From NCBI GenBank assembly GCA_965215705.1, contig CBDCEE010000003.1, forward strand, positions 1,240,001 to 1,304,000: a DNA stretch of 64,000 bases. Direction: 5' to 3'. The stretch comes from JAAXPZ01 sp965215705 (GTDB lineage: Bacteria; Campylobacterota; Campylobacteria; Campylobacterales; Sulfurovaceae). Below the pieces are notes generated by a model. That model saw only the letters and a program-made list of their open reading frames with translations. It made no database searches and was not told where the DNA came from. A program made the position numbers and the translations under genes. Of the stretch, positions 52,041-61,201 are shown piece by piece; position 1 is the stretch's first letter, and each line of letters starts with the position of its first letter.

Positions 52041-52199
52041 ATGAACCGGTATGTCAGAGGTATTTTATGATTCCTATTTCTACTGTTTTTTCTCTATGCA
52101 AAATGTATACTCAAAAAGGAGGCTCTCTCCGCCATAAAAGAGATACAGCACAGAAACACTCTTTACCAGAGATCATCATCTTTTAGTTTAAAAAGATAG
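52041..52199 (+). pseudogene. Small membrane protein reading frame with an internal TGA
   Basis: A strong GAGGAGGAGA site precedes the ATG at 52041. The frame reads MNRYVRGIL, TGA at 52068-52070, then continues FLFLLFFLYAKCILKKEALSAIKEIQHRN... to TAG at 52197-52199. Replacing TGA by TGG gives a coherent 52-residue protein with one membrane helix. It probably was a small gene that has lost its frame by one substitution. It opens the accessory region between the U32 gene and the IS element. Confidence 0.4.
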
Positions 52200-52225
52200 T
52201 ATTACACTTTATTTTAAGGAACGAT

Positions 52226-52609
52226 ATGAAAATAATGAGACTATTGGTTATCTATCTTTTATTTCTGGGAGCTATGGCCTATGCCAATGTAACTTACACG
52301 CCAAATGATGCTTTGGGAACTTGGGAAGTTGATATAGGGCAGACTCAAAATCTTAAGCAAGATTGCTCTGAGTTTGATTTGATTGGTATGGAAAATATAT
52401 TATACTTTTTGGTATTTGAGCCAAACAAAGTCGATATCAAGAGTATGGCAAGCAAATTTAATTGGCATGCTGATGGTAATGGTACTATACATATAGACAA
52501 AAAAGACTACTATCTATCAGGATCTGTAAAGAGTATCACTAAAGATACTATGATGATAGAGTTTGAAAACAAAGATGTCAAGTACACTTGTCACCCGCGG
52601 TGCTAAAAT
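52226..52609 (+). CDS. Small exported hypothetical protein, 3' end reading into the IS element
   Basis: 126 residues. Signal peptide about 1-20 (GAMAYA). A lipocalin-like small beta domain: ALGTWEVDIGQT, DYYLSGSVKSI and MMIEFENKDVKYTC. The last two host codons (CCG CGG) are the IS21 target site; one codon and the stop TAA lie in the IS end (52601 onward), so the original C-terminus is altered. AAGGAA ribosome binding site. Confidence 0.6.
52595..52600 (+). repeat. Left target-site duplication of the IS21 element (CCGCGG)
   Basis: CCGCGG occurs directly next to the left IS end and again at the right end (54683-54688); the following T also matches. Confidence 0.75.
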
Positions 52610-52715
52610 AGGCAGTATAAAAGACTGCTAAAAGAGTAGTTTTTACAACCAAAAAGCCAAAGGAACAGAGTAAATCTGTTAGAGTCTTTTTCTAATGTAT
52701 TTTAGAAGGAGATTT

Positions 52716-53822
52716 ATGCTTAAAAAAGGTGAAGTAAAAATGATCCACAAGATGATAAAAGAGGGCTTAAGTAAGAGTGCTATTGCACGTAAACTTGGGC
52801 TGAGTCGAGATACTGTTTCAAAGTACGCCAAATTACCAGAAGGTCACATTCCTGCCATAAAAAGAGAAGCTACCAGTACCACAGTAGATGCGTATCTTCC
52901 TCATATTGCAAGAATGCTAGAGGAGGCACATAAGTTAGATGTACATATTCCCTCAAGCTCTATCTATAAAGAAATCCAAAAGATGGGGTATAGTGGTTCC
53001 CTTCGTTGGATGCAAGAGAATATGCAAAGGCATGAACTTAGACGTAAAGTTGAAGATGAAGAGCCTTTAGTAAACTTTGAAACAGCCAAAGGTAAGCAGA
53101 TGCAAGTCGATTGGATAGAGTTTCCTAAAGATGGGCTATCTGCCTTTGTGGCTACGATGGGATACTCAAGAGCATCGTATGTGGAGTATGTTACAGATGA
53201 GAAAGTAGATACGCTCATCAATTGTCATATGAATGCCTTCTCCTACTTTGGTGGTGTTCCACAAGAAGGTCTCTATGACAATATGAAGACTGTTATTCTC
53301 AAACGTAATGTCTATGGCAGAGGCAAACACAAATTCAATGAACAATTCCGTGACTTTGCCAAACACTGCGGTATGGAACTTAAAGTGTGTAAACCCTACA
53401 GACCACAAACCAAAGGTAAAGTAGAACGATTTAACCATTATCTGAGATACAGCTTTCATAACACTTTTAAAGTACGATTGTCCATGATGGGATACACGAT
53501 GAATAAAGAGAACGCAAACGCTGAAGTGATGGATTGGTTAGACTATACTGCCAATGCGAGAATACATCAGACTTTACTACAAAAACCATTTGATTTACTT
53601 GCACAGGAGCAGTTACAGCTGCTGCCTGTGCCGAAGCCATATAACGGTATCCACCCATTAAAAGCAACGTCTAAAAGTATAACACAAGAGCCTATAGTCA
53701 AACCTAAACCCCGTATACATATCCCTCAACGTGATTTACAAAGTTATGACGAGTTCATTCCTGCTGCCATCGCATATTTACTAACGTATAGTCTTATTAC
53801 AGGAGGGGCATCATGGCAATAA
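52716..53822 (+). CDS. istA: IS21-family transposase IstA
   Basis: 368 residues from the ATG at 52716 (AGAAGGAG upstream); a start 7 codons earlier overlaps that site. N-terminal HTH (MIHKMIKEGLSKSAIARKLGLSRDTVSKY), rve integrase core with Asp in QMQVDWIEF, Asp in GLYDNMKTV and Glu in TKGKVERFNHYLR. Overlaps istB by 10 bases. Confidence 0.93.
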   Translation: MLKKGEVKMIHKMIKEGLSKSAIARKLGLSRDTVSKYAKLPEGHIPAIKREATSTTVDAYLPHIARMLEEAHKLDVHIPSSSIYKEIQKMGYSGSLRWMQENMQRHELRRKVEDEEPLVNFETAKGKQMQVDWIEFPKDGLSAFVATMGYSRASYVEYVTDEKVDTLINCHMNAFSYFGGVPQEGLYDNMKTVILKRNVYGRGKHKFNEQFRDFAKHCGMELKVCKPYRPQTKGKVERFNHYLRYSFHNTFKVRLSMMGYTMNKENANAEVMDWLDYTANARIHQTLLQKPFDLLAQEQLQLLPVPKPYNGIHPLKATSKSITQEPIVKPKPRIHIPQRDLQSYDEFIPAAIAYLLTYSLITGGASWQ

Positions 53823-54610
53823 ATGAGCAGATAGAAGCTTTGTGTAAAGAACTTAAACTTAATTCTCTTTGTAAAACACATCATGAGCTGAGTAACCGTG
53901 CAGCCAAAGAGAGCTGGAAATATAGTGAATATCTGTATGAGGTACTTAAAAGTGAATCTGACTCTAAAGCCGAACGCTCTAGAGCAACACTTACCAAGAT
54001 GGCTGGGTTTCCCACAATTAAAACATTAGAACAATTTGACTTTGATTTTACAGTAGGCGTAAACAGAAGACAGATAGAAGAATTATCGACTATGGAGTTT
54101 GTCAGAAGAAAAGAGAACATCATTCTACTGGGTCAGTCTGGTGTGGGTAAAACGCATCTTGCTATTGCACTAGCATATCAAGCTGTACAGAAACGTGTCA
54201 AAGCACGCTTTATTACAGCTTCTGATCTCATACTTCAAATGAGTCAAGCAAAGAAAGAGAAGCGTTATGATGCTTTTTTACGACAGGCTGTGATGTCTCC
54301 TGCATTACTTGTCATTGATGAGATAGGTTACTTTCCTATGAGCAAAGAAGACGCACATCATTTCTTTCAAGTTATCTCTCGCAGATATGAACGTGGCTCA
54401 ACCATTGTTACCTCTAATTTAGTCTTCTCACAATGGAGTAGTATCTTTGCAAATGACAAGGTAGTTACTACAGCTATTTTAGATAGATTATTGCACCATT
54501 CTCATGTGATAAATATACTTGGAGATTCTTACAGATTAAAAGAGAAAAAGGAGGAAGAAATGAATGGATCAGATCTTTATGAATTTGAACCAAAAAAGAG
54601 TAAAAAGTAG
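53813..54610 (+). CDS. istB: IS21-family helper ATPase IstB
   Basis: 265 residues, AAA+ DnaC-like. Walker A LLGQSGVGKTHLAIAL, Walker B LLVIDEIGYFPM. AGGAGGGG ribosome binding site inside istA. It assembles on target DNA and recruits IstA. Confidence 0.94.
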   Translation: MAINEQIEALCKELKLNSLCKTHHELSNRAAKESWKYSEYLYEVLKSESDSKAERSRATLTKMAGFPTIKTLEQFDFDFTVGVNRRQIEELSTMEFVRRKENIILLGQSGVGKTHLAIALAYQAVQKRVKARFITASDLILQMSQAKKEKRYDAFLRQAVMSPALLVIDEIGYFPMSKEDAHHFFQVISRRYERGSTIVTSNLVFSQWSSIFANDKVVTTAILDRLLHHSHVINILGDSYRLKEKKEEEMNGSDLYEFEPKKSKK

Positions 54611-54682
54611 GACTAAAATATTGATGTTGCTTACGGTTACATTTCGTTAAAAAAAACTTACGAAAAACTGCCTATTTTAACT

Positions 54683-54688
54683 CCGCGG
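54683..54688 (+). repeat. Right target-site duplication of the IS21 element (CCGCGG)
   Basis: Second copy of the 6-bp target duplication, directly after the right IS end. Confidence 0.75.
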
Positions 54689-55830
54689 TTGACAACACTA
54701 TACTCTATCATAAAAGAGAGCCACTCAAAGCCGCTATCGAACCTATCCAAGATATACTCTATCAAGCAAAGGACAAGCGTGGTAGTTATATATTTTTCTT
54801 GTTTCATGCACATCAATATACCCTTTTGCAAATTTCACTTGATGATAAAGAGGTTCTTCTTTTTGATAAGAAAGATATAAACTCTTCTCCTGAGACTATT
54901 AGAAACTGGGTTAGAGTCAATGGAGTGTATGTACCAGCAGGTAAAGATATATATCTTTTTAGTGCTATGAATAAGTCTAAGATAGCGATGATAAACCACT
55001 CTGAGTTTACATACCAAAATAGATATAAATTTAAAAGAAGAGATGAGATACTAAAAGACTTTTGGGAACATAACTCCCCTCTCGTTAGAGACAGTGCTGT
55101 TCATTTGGATTTGAATATTTTAACATCGGCTTTTGGGTACGGTTATACCTTGACTCAGAAACAAAAAGATACTCTTTTATTTGATATTGTAGATAATTAT
55201 ATAGCCAAAAAGAATGTCTTTACTATCAAAGATAAGACCAGAGAGAAGTTTATAGAGGTTATCACGTTTTTGCATAAGCAGGGCATGCACGTAGATGTTA
55301 AAAAAGAGGAGTACCACCAAGCTACCAACTATACAGATATCATCAGACCCAAACAGACTCTGATAAACAATGAGTTTTATAAAGAAGCGCTAACGCTGAT
55401 AAAACTCGGTGTCAAAGTCGGCAATCTTGATTTATACTTTTTGATGAACGATGATAGAAAGAAGGTAAGCAAAGATATACTCAATCAATTTTTAGATGCG
55501 TATATGTTCAACCCAAAAGGTGAGAATCTGATATTTGGTGCTATTAAGTATGATGATTTTGATATAGAAAAGAGAGTCTTTGAGATGGGATTTAATGATA
55601 CCAAAGCCAAAGATTGCTGCTATGATATGGATATGGTTGCATATGCTCTAACATTTGGAGAGAAAAGCAAATATAAATTTCTAGACTATCTGCTATCGCA
55701 TACAAGCTCTACTCACCCTTATGAAGAAATCAAAAAGATACTAAAGTATCAGGAGACTAAAGCCAAGAAAAGAGATAAAACGCTTATCAAAAATCTGCAT
55801 ACTATTTTAAGCAAGCAGGGGATTCATTAA
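54685..55830 (+). pseudogene. Helical-repeat hypothetical protein, 5' end lost at the IS21 element
   Basis: The coding frame is open right up to the IS boundary (AVDNTILYHKREPLKAAIEPIQ...), well upstream of the first possible ATG-like start at 54799, so the natural start has been cut off by the IS. 381 codons remain: a YIFFLFHAHQYTLLQISLDDKEV module, then helical repeats resembling degenerate ankyrin-type repeats (HEDF..KEALTLIKLGVKVG, IFGAIKYDDFDIEKRVFEMG). The frame does not continue into the 126-residue protein left of the IS when the IS is removed. Function unknown. Confidence 0.55.
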
Positions 55831-55845
55831 AAAACTATAAGGCCT

Positions 55846-57651
55846 ATGTACACCATGATAGATTACTTCATCATTATTTTTGCACTCTTTTTTATCGGTG
55901 GATACCTTATCTTCCTCTACCAAAAGCTTGAAACACTGGAGCATATGTCTGAGGACCAGTCTGTCAAAGATTCTCTCTTCCCTCAGAGCAACTATATACG
56001 TATAACTACCAAAAGTAAGGATTTTGAGGGATATATCATTTTGCGCGGCTATGCAGAGGAAGGTCTACCGATACTTATCGCAAGAGGCTACATGGGAGGC
56101 TCTCCCTGCTATCTTTATATGGAGGGGGAGGATCTTTTTGAGTCTGTGTTCTGGCAGGAGATCGAAGAAGATTCCGATCTTGAGACACTTCAAGTATCCA
56201 GCACAGATATTTACCTTGCCACATATACGGCGGAGGAAATAGGCTTTTTCAAAATCGAAGAATCCCATGCCTTGCAAGCGCTTCAAAAGCATATCGAAGG
56301 GGCAGAGCATATCCACCAAACACTTGAAACAGAAGGACTGGATACGGAACAGTCCTACCAGTATGATTTTCAGACCAAACAGATATACAAAGTAGGTCTA
56401 CTACAGAAGCTTGCCTCTCTACCCTTACGTTGGACAGAGCATCTCATATCCAATACTCTAGGCTGGGGATTTCTATTTGTACAGCTCATGATCATATTTG
56501 GGGCCATGTACTTTTTTGAGGTCAGTAGCTCCCTGCAGCATCAGAATATGCCATGGCGTATCAAGGAGCTGATGGTCTATGTCACTTATGGTATCACTGT
56601 GAGCTATTTTCTCTTCTATTACCTCTATCAAAAGAGGTGGATCCGTGCGCTGCTGTATGCACCTTTTGTTGCTGTTCCTGCTTCACTTTTCCTGACTGCT
56701 CCTATGGTTCTTGCACTCTATGCTTCAGCATTTGAGCTGGACAAAAAGCCTTTTCATACCAAGATCGTGGCATTGCAAGAGTATGCGATCCGATTTGTTT
56801 CCCAAAGCCATACCAAACATGGAGGCCTATATAAACCCGAATACAGACTAAGCCATCTACATGTTTATAACTCCAGCAGAAACTGGGCTTACAGCAAAAC
56901 CCTTGCCCTCAAAAATCCGACTAAGTCCTATCCTTCTGAGAGAGAGAAGAAGCTCTTTGACATGGCACACGATCAACTCATAACACTTCAAGAGGAGCAG
57001 AAAGTCACACACTGTAGAGGGGGGTGTGGCTTTATCTCTCCCTGTAATCGCCTCTCTCTTGTGGCACTTGACGGCATAGAGTCTCTCGGACAAGTGACAC
57101 TCTCTACACAACATATCTTGGAGAGTGAGAGCCTCTGTGATACACTCACCTCCACTACCTATTGGAATCTTTATGCATCTAGCATACAGCGGCAAGAAGT
57201 AGGCATTATGGTTGTAGCTAAGGATGACTCTCATTTTTCCATAGGTAATCGCTTTGCTCAGATGGTCGGTACAGGTCTAGCCTTTGACAGAAAACGTTCC
57301 GTGCTCAAGCTAAGTACTTTTAGAGACTCCAAAGAGGCTCAACTAGATCTACGTGACCTCTTACCAAAAGGAGTACATACCTATCACCAAGAGATGCAGG
57401 CATTGCAGATCAGCGAGCAGGGCTTTATCTCTGCTCACCCTTTTTATCTCCTAGACAAGGAGATATTAGTCGATTGGCGTCAGATAGATAGAAACAAATA
57501 CAAAGTCATCCGTATCCAACAAATAGGCACGAGTAAAGATCAAAACCTCCACTACTATATGGTCACAGGCACACTCTCTATCTATTGGCCAAGATACTGG
57601 TATTATCAAAAAAAGGATCCCTATTTTGATGGGATCCTTGCAGGAGGATAG
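55846..57651 (+). CDS. Large membrane protein of unknown function with CRGGCGFISPC motif
   Basis: 601 residues. Helix 1 at about 5-25, then a ~180-residue soluble region, three helices (about 205-228, 245-263, 270-296), and a ~300-residue C-terminal soluble region. The latter contains HCRGGCGFISPCNRL, a compact triple cysteine that might bind metal. An ATG three codons in (55855) is an alternative start. No family recognised. A 9-bp inverted repeat (57613-57639) spans its 3' coding end. Confidence 0.65.
   Translation: MYTMIDYFIIIFALFFIGGYLIFLYQKLETLEHMSEDQSVKDSLFPQSNYIRITTKSKDFEGYIILRGYAEEGLPILIARGYMGGSPCYLYMEGEDLFESVFWQEIEEDSDLETLQVSSTDIYLATYTAEEIGFFKIEESHALQALQKHIEGAEHIHQTLETEGLDTEQSYQYDFQTKQIYKVGLLQKLASLPLRWTEHLISNTLGWGFLFVQLMIIFGAMYFFEVSSSLQHQNMPWRIKELMVYVTYGITVSYFLFYYLYQKRWIRALLYAPFVAVPASLFLTAPMVLALYASAFELDKKPFHTKIVALQEYAIRFVSQSHTKHGGLYKPEYRLSHLHVYNSSRNWAYSKTLALKNPTKSYPSEREKKLFDMAHDQLITLQEEQKVTHCRGGCGFISPCNRLSLVALDGIESLGQVTLSTQHILESESLCDTLTSTTYWNLYASSIQRQEVGIMVVAKDDSHFSIGNRFAQMVGTGLAFDRKRSVLKLSTFRDSKEAQLDLRDLLPKGVHTYHQEMQALQISEQGFISAHPFYLLDKEILVDWRQIDRNKYKVIRIQQIGTSKDQNLHYYMVTGTLSIYWPRYWYYQKKDPYFDGILAGG
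57613..57639 (+). other. Perfect 9-bp hairpin in the 3' coding end
   Basis: AAGGATCCC (57613-57621) and GGGATCCTT (57631-57639) with a 9-base loop. No T-run. It may stabilise or attenuate the transcript before the WG-repeat gene. Confidence 0.35.
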
Positions 57652-57759
57652 TATAATGCATATGATAAAGTCACAAAAAAATCCTATACATGAAAGCATA
57701 CTGTCAAGGCTATCAAGCTGTATGTGAAAAATGTAAAAATCATCTTGGAGAAGTTATCA

Positions 57760-59253
57760 ATGATACACCATAGTAAAAATCTACTCACTCTGTTGATCCT
57801 CTGGGGGAGTACAGTATTGGCAAACGATACATATATTCCACTACGACTCTATATGCCTACCGCTCCAAAAATATATAGTATGACCCTTTGGGACAAAGAA
57901 AAAAACAAACCTGTAAGTAAAGAAATATTTGCATGGGTGGCTCCTTTTAAAAAAGTAGGTACCCGTATATTGGCAAAAGCGGCAAACCTAGAGAATAAGA
58001 TTGGGTTTATCAACCCCCAGGGAGAATGGGTCGTTCCTGCTGTGCTAGATAAAGCCAAAGACTTTTCTGAGGATGCCATCGCCCGTGTACGTATAGGAAA
58101 AAAATGGGGTTATGTACGCAGTGATGGAAGTTGGTTACTGAAACCCACACTCTATTATGTACTGCCCTTTCGTCATGGATTTGGGATCGTCACTGCAGAG
58201 AAGCATGGAGGTGTCTATTTTGTCGATATCAGAGGGAAAACACTAGCTGATACGCTCTTTTCAGATGCCAGAAGTTTTTGTAGTGACGGTACCGCCTCTG
58301 TTGCCGTCCGTCATACCATCCCGCTATACGAGATCCACAGCACGGGTGTCACACAGAAAGAGACACAGAGTAAACAGGAGTTTTGGGGGAAAATAGATAG
58401 AAATGGTACGATTGTCATACCTTTGACACTCTCTAAAAACGATCCGAAACTCAAGTGCCAAGAAGTAAAACAGAAACAAAAACAAAAAAAGTTACCTGCC
58501 CATATCATACGCAAAAGCAAGCGATGGGGTATTCTCTCTCAATCAAAGCATTTTAATGCTTTTCCAAAAAACATTATTGCTCCACTTGGTGATATGGATA
58601 CACTGGACTATGCTTTTATAGATGGTCTAGTCGCAACTGTGACCAAAGATCGGGTGATCGACTATTTTGATGAGAAGGGTACACTTCAATACAGTTTCAA
58701 GCCGAACCAGCATCAGAAAATGACCCTCTACGATAAGCGTGGTCGTGCTCTCTACCCTACCCATATTGATACCTTCAAGATACACTGCTCCTTTGCCAGA
58801 GGGGTAAACGAACATTTCGTTGATCCCGCTAACTACCACAGCGAAAAGATTATTTACGGTATCAAAAAAATGCTTTCTGAAACATTCACACGATACCAGA
58901 TCCCCAACCCGTTGTTTGAACCACTTCAGCGTGATCCCTACAAGATCTTAGGCGAGAGTGATTCGGTCAAAAACGGCCGGATATGGGTCTTGGCACGAGG
59001 TTATACCAGTGAGTCTGCATGGGGCACACACGAGTATCTCATGGGATACGAATATGATCAGTTTAAAGCCTATGCCAAGCAGATAGCTAGATGGATTACT
59101 TCCTATTACGGCACACCCATAAAAGCAACAAAGTATGGTAAATATATATGGAAGATCGATGGGAAACTACTCAAATTAGAAACTTTTGAAGATACCGGAG
59201 ATGGGGATTTTTATAATCTATTGGTGCTTGAAGCCTATCGGAAGGGTCTATAA
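57760..59253 (+). CDS. Exported WG-repeat protein
   Basis: 497 residues from the ATG at 57760 (GGAGAAG upstream), giving a signal peptide (about 1-21, ending TVLA); a GTG further upstream would mask it. Several WG-type repeats: NKIGFINPQGEWVVPAVLDKAKDFSEDAIARVRIGKKWGYVRSDGSW, and later EFWGKIDRNGTIVIP. Such beta-repeat proteins are exported and often of unknown role. Its stop overlaps the next start (TAATG). Confidence 0.8.
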   Translation: MIHHSKNLLTLLILWGSTVLANDTYIPLRLYMPTAPKIYSMTLWDKEKNKPVSKEIFAWVAPFKKVGTRILAKAANLENKIGFINPQGEWVVPAVLDKAKDFSEDAIARVRIGKKWGYVRSDGSWLLKPTLYYVLPFRHGFGIVTAEKHGGVYFVDIRGKTLADTLFSDARSFCSDGTASVAVRHTIPLYEIHSTGVTQKETQSKQEFWGKIDRNGTIVIPLTLSKNDPKLKCQEVKQKQKQKKLPAHIIRKSKRWGILSQSKHFNAFPKNIIAPLGDMDTLDYAFIDGLVATVTKDRVIDYFDEKGTLQYSFKPNQHQKMTLYDKRGRALYPTHIDTFKIHCSFARGVNEHFVDPANYHSEKIIYGIKKMLSETFTRYQIPNPLFEPLQRDPYKILGESDSVKNGRIWVLARGYTSESAWGTHEYLMGYEYDQFKAYAKQIARWITSYYGTPIKATKYGKYIWKIDGKLLKLETFEDTGDGDFYNLLVLEAYRKGL

Positions 59254-60947
59254 TGAAAACGATTATACAGCTTATTTTAACACTATCGATCTTTACACAA
59301 ATAGCTATGGCACTGGTCGTGGAAGAGATCGCTTTGAGCAACGATAAACAGATAGGTGCTTTTGTTTACAACGACCATCAATTGCGGCTCTACTCCTTCA
59401 AAAGCGGGGCACTGCTTGGTGCATATACATTTCCAGAAAATGCTATCGTAGATAAGCTATCTTTCTCCTCTCATGGAGAAAAGATCACTCTCTATACTGA
59501 TGAAGGTACATTTGCCTGGGATCTCAAGAGCGGAAAAAGAACCCCTCCTTCCCCTATCGCCAAAGTGCTACAGTCCACTAATATACAGAAAATCCAACCT
59601 GCACTCAACAGGATACATCATGTTATGGATTTTAAAAAGAGTGCCTACAACAACCGAGATCAAAGTATCTGGGTCACAACAGATAAAAAGGTCTGGCTCT
59701 GGGATCAAGAGGGCAACAAAGAGCTTGGATGTATCACTCTGAAAGATTTTGATATCGCCACGATAGCTGCCATTGCTATTTCAAACGATGGCAGCTACAT
59801 AGCACTGGCACTCTGGCTCAAGAGTAAAGAGAGCAAGGTTGTCATTCTGGATGGTACCACCTATCAGATAGTACAGCATATCACAGCCCAAAGCGGCACT
59901 ACTTTTGGTCTTGATTTCATCGACAATACCCATCTGCTTCTGCACTCAGAGTATCCGATAGAAGTATGGGATCTCAAACAGAAAAAACGCACTTTTAATT
60001 TCACCAAAGAGGGTTCAGATCTGCACAGTTCACTGATAGAGATCCTGCAGCGTACAACTACACCTTATGCTATACCAGGAAGTATCTATGGCATGGATGT
60101 AAATAAAGAGGGACAGATAGCCTTAACAGGAAAATCAGATCTTCTACGTTCCATACTGCTTGACAGCAAGGGGAAAGTCATCAAACTCTATAAAAACATA
60201 TACACTACCGGATATGATGCACGCTTCTCTCCAGATGGCTCACTGGTGGCTTTTGCCTATCACGGAGAGCATCTCACTGTCTATGAGAGTCAGCGTGCAG
60301 TACTGCTCATGAATCTCCCTCTGGGTGGCGTACCGGACAGTGCAAAGATCATCAAGTTTTCACCAAGCGGGCGGTATCTTGCTGTCGGTTCCGATGGTGG
60401 TACGCTAAGTATAGTAGATCTCTCACTCAAAAAAAGGATTTACCGGGTCACGCTAGACTCAGGGGTCTTTTCCCTACTCTGGCTCAACGAATCAGATCTT
60501 TTAGCAGGTACACAGATCAACCTCACTCTCTTAAAATGGAAAGAGAATCAACAACAGGTTATTATGGGAAAAGGGGTGACTGCCCTCGATATGTTCAGAG
60601 ATGATACAAATAAAACCACCATTGCTGTAGGTGAAGAACATGGAGATGTTGATATCTTAGATGCACAGTATAAACCTATCCATATACTGAAACATCAAGG
60701 CGTAGGTCGCATCTCTTTTGGCAAGGACGGTAGATACCTTGTCAGTTCATCTGAATCACAAACCACGGTATGGGACAGAAGAACATACCAACCCATATGC
60801 CACACAACAAACCAAGAATCTATCTGGGCTATGGCCTATGACAGTCTACACCATCGTATCTATACAGGTGGCGATAATGGGGTGGTTCATAGTATGGATG
60901 AGCAGTGCCGTACAAAAAAACAGAAAGTATCAGGAAAAGGAAGATGA
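59253..60947 (+). CDS. Exported WD40-like beta-propeller protein
   Basis: 564 residues. Signal peptide about 1-20 (TQIAMA). Repeated blade motifs: LSFSSHGEKITLYTDEGTFAWDLKSG, ARFSPDGSLVAFAYHGEHLTVYE, IKFSPSGRYLAVGSDGGTLSIVDL, ISFGKDGRYLVSSSESQTTVWDRR; roughly seven blades or more. Translationally coupled to the WG-repeat gene. A scaffold or sensor in the periplasm is inferred; no catalytic motif seen. Confidence 0.82.
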   Translation: MKTIIQLILTLSIFTQIAMALVVEEIALSNDKQIGAFVYNDHQLRLYSFKSGALLGAYTFPENAIVDKLSFSSHGEKITLYTDEGTFAWDLKSGKRTPPSPIAKVLQSTNIQKIQPALNRIHHVMDFKKSAYNNRDQSIWVTTDKKVWLWDQEGNKELGCITLKDFDIATIAAIAISNDGSYIALALWLKSKESKVVILDGTTYQIVQHITAQSGTTFGLDFIDNTHLLLHSEYPIEVWDLKQKKRTFNFTKEGSDLHSSLIEILQRTTTPYAIPGSIYGMDVNKEGQIALTGKSDLLRSILLDSKGKVIKLYKNIYTTGYDARFSPDGSLVAFAYHGEHLTVYESQRAVLLMNLPLGGVPDSAKIIKFSPSGRYLAVGSDGGTLSIVDLSLKKRIYRVTLDSGVFSLLWLNESDLLAGTQINLTLLKWKENQQQVIMGKGVTALDMFRDDTNKTTIAVGEEHGDVDILDAQYKPIHILKHQGVGRISFGKDGRYLVSSSESQTTVWDRRTYQPICHTTNQESIWAMAYDSLHHRIYTGGDNGVVHSMDEQCRTKKQKVSGKGR

Positions 60948-60971
60948 GAAACAACATAGGTTTGTGAAGAA

Positions 60972-61143
60972 AGATGCCTACAAAATAAAGTAGAGGCATG
61001 CTTTGAGTGGGAGCAAGCTACTATCGTGGTAGGGGTGTCTGCCTGTTGACCAGGAGAAGGCAGTATCCTTAGTACACAAAGCCTGTAAACAAGACAGCAA
61101 AACTGCGTGTGAAAATCTAAAAGTCATACAAGCAGATAGATAG
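60972..61143 (+). pseudogene. Sel1/Hcp-like repeat remnant with two frameshifts
   Basis: Three segments in different frames join into a Sel1 repeat: NKVEACFE (to about 61007), then GASYYRGRGV (about 61011-61038), then PVDQEKAVSLVHKACKQDSKTACENL...to TAG at 61141-61143. A one-base loss and a four-base gain would explain the breaks. Sel1-type Hcp proteins with paired cysteines are abundant in this phylum. Nothing else gene-like was seen in the 60948-61201 gap. Confidence 0.55.
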
Positions 61144-61188
61144 GTATTGACATCTTTTATGTTTTAACACATTATATCCATATTACGC

Positions 61189-61194
61189 TATACT
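61189..61194 (+). promoter_or_regulatory. -10 box immediately before the deacetylase gene
   Basis: TATACT seven bases before the ATG at 61202, with TTAACA at 61164-61169 (19-base spacing). No Shine-Dalgarno sequence precedes the ATG, so a leaderless transcript is possible. Confidence 0.4.
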
Positions 61195-61201
61195 CCCTTC
61201 T

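Larger units (their letters stand above)
52601..54682 (+). mobile_element. IS21-family insertion sequence (2082 bp)
   Basis: Bounded by CCGCGG duplications. Terminal inverted repeats: CTAAAATAGGCAGT at the left (52603-52616) and ACTGCCTATTTTAA at the right (54667-54680), matching over 13-14 bases with one mismatch at the inner-outer edge. A second partial repeat, GACTGCTAAAAG, lies inside the left end. Contains complete istA and istB, overlapping as is typical. Both genes are intact, so it may be active. Confidence 0.9.

Noticed and set aside
54689..54880. 63-residue frame directly after the IS element
   Set aside because: Overlaps in another frame the clearly coding start of the truncated helical-repeat gene; its sequence is low-quality and basic/hydrophobic without pattern.
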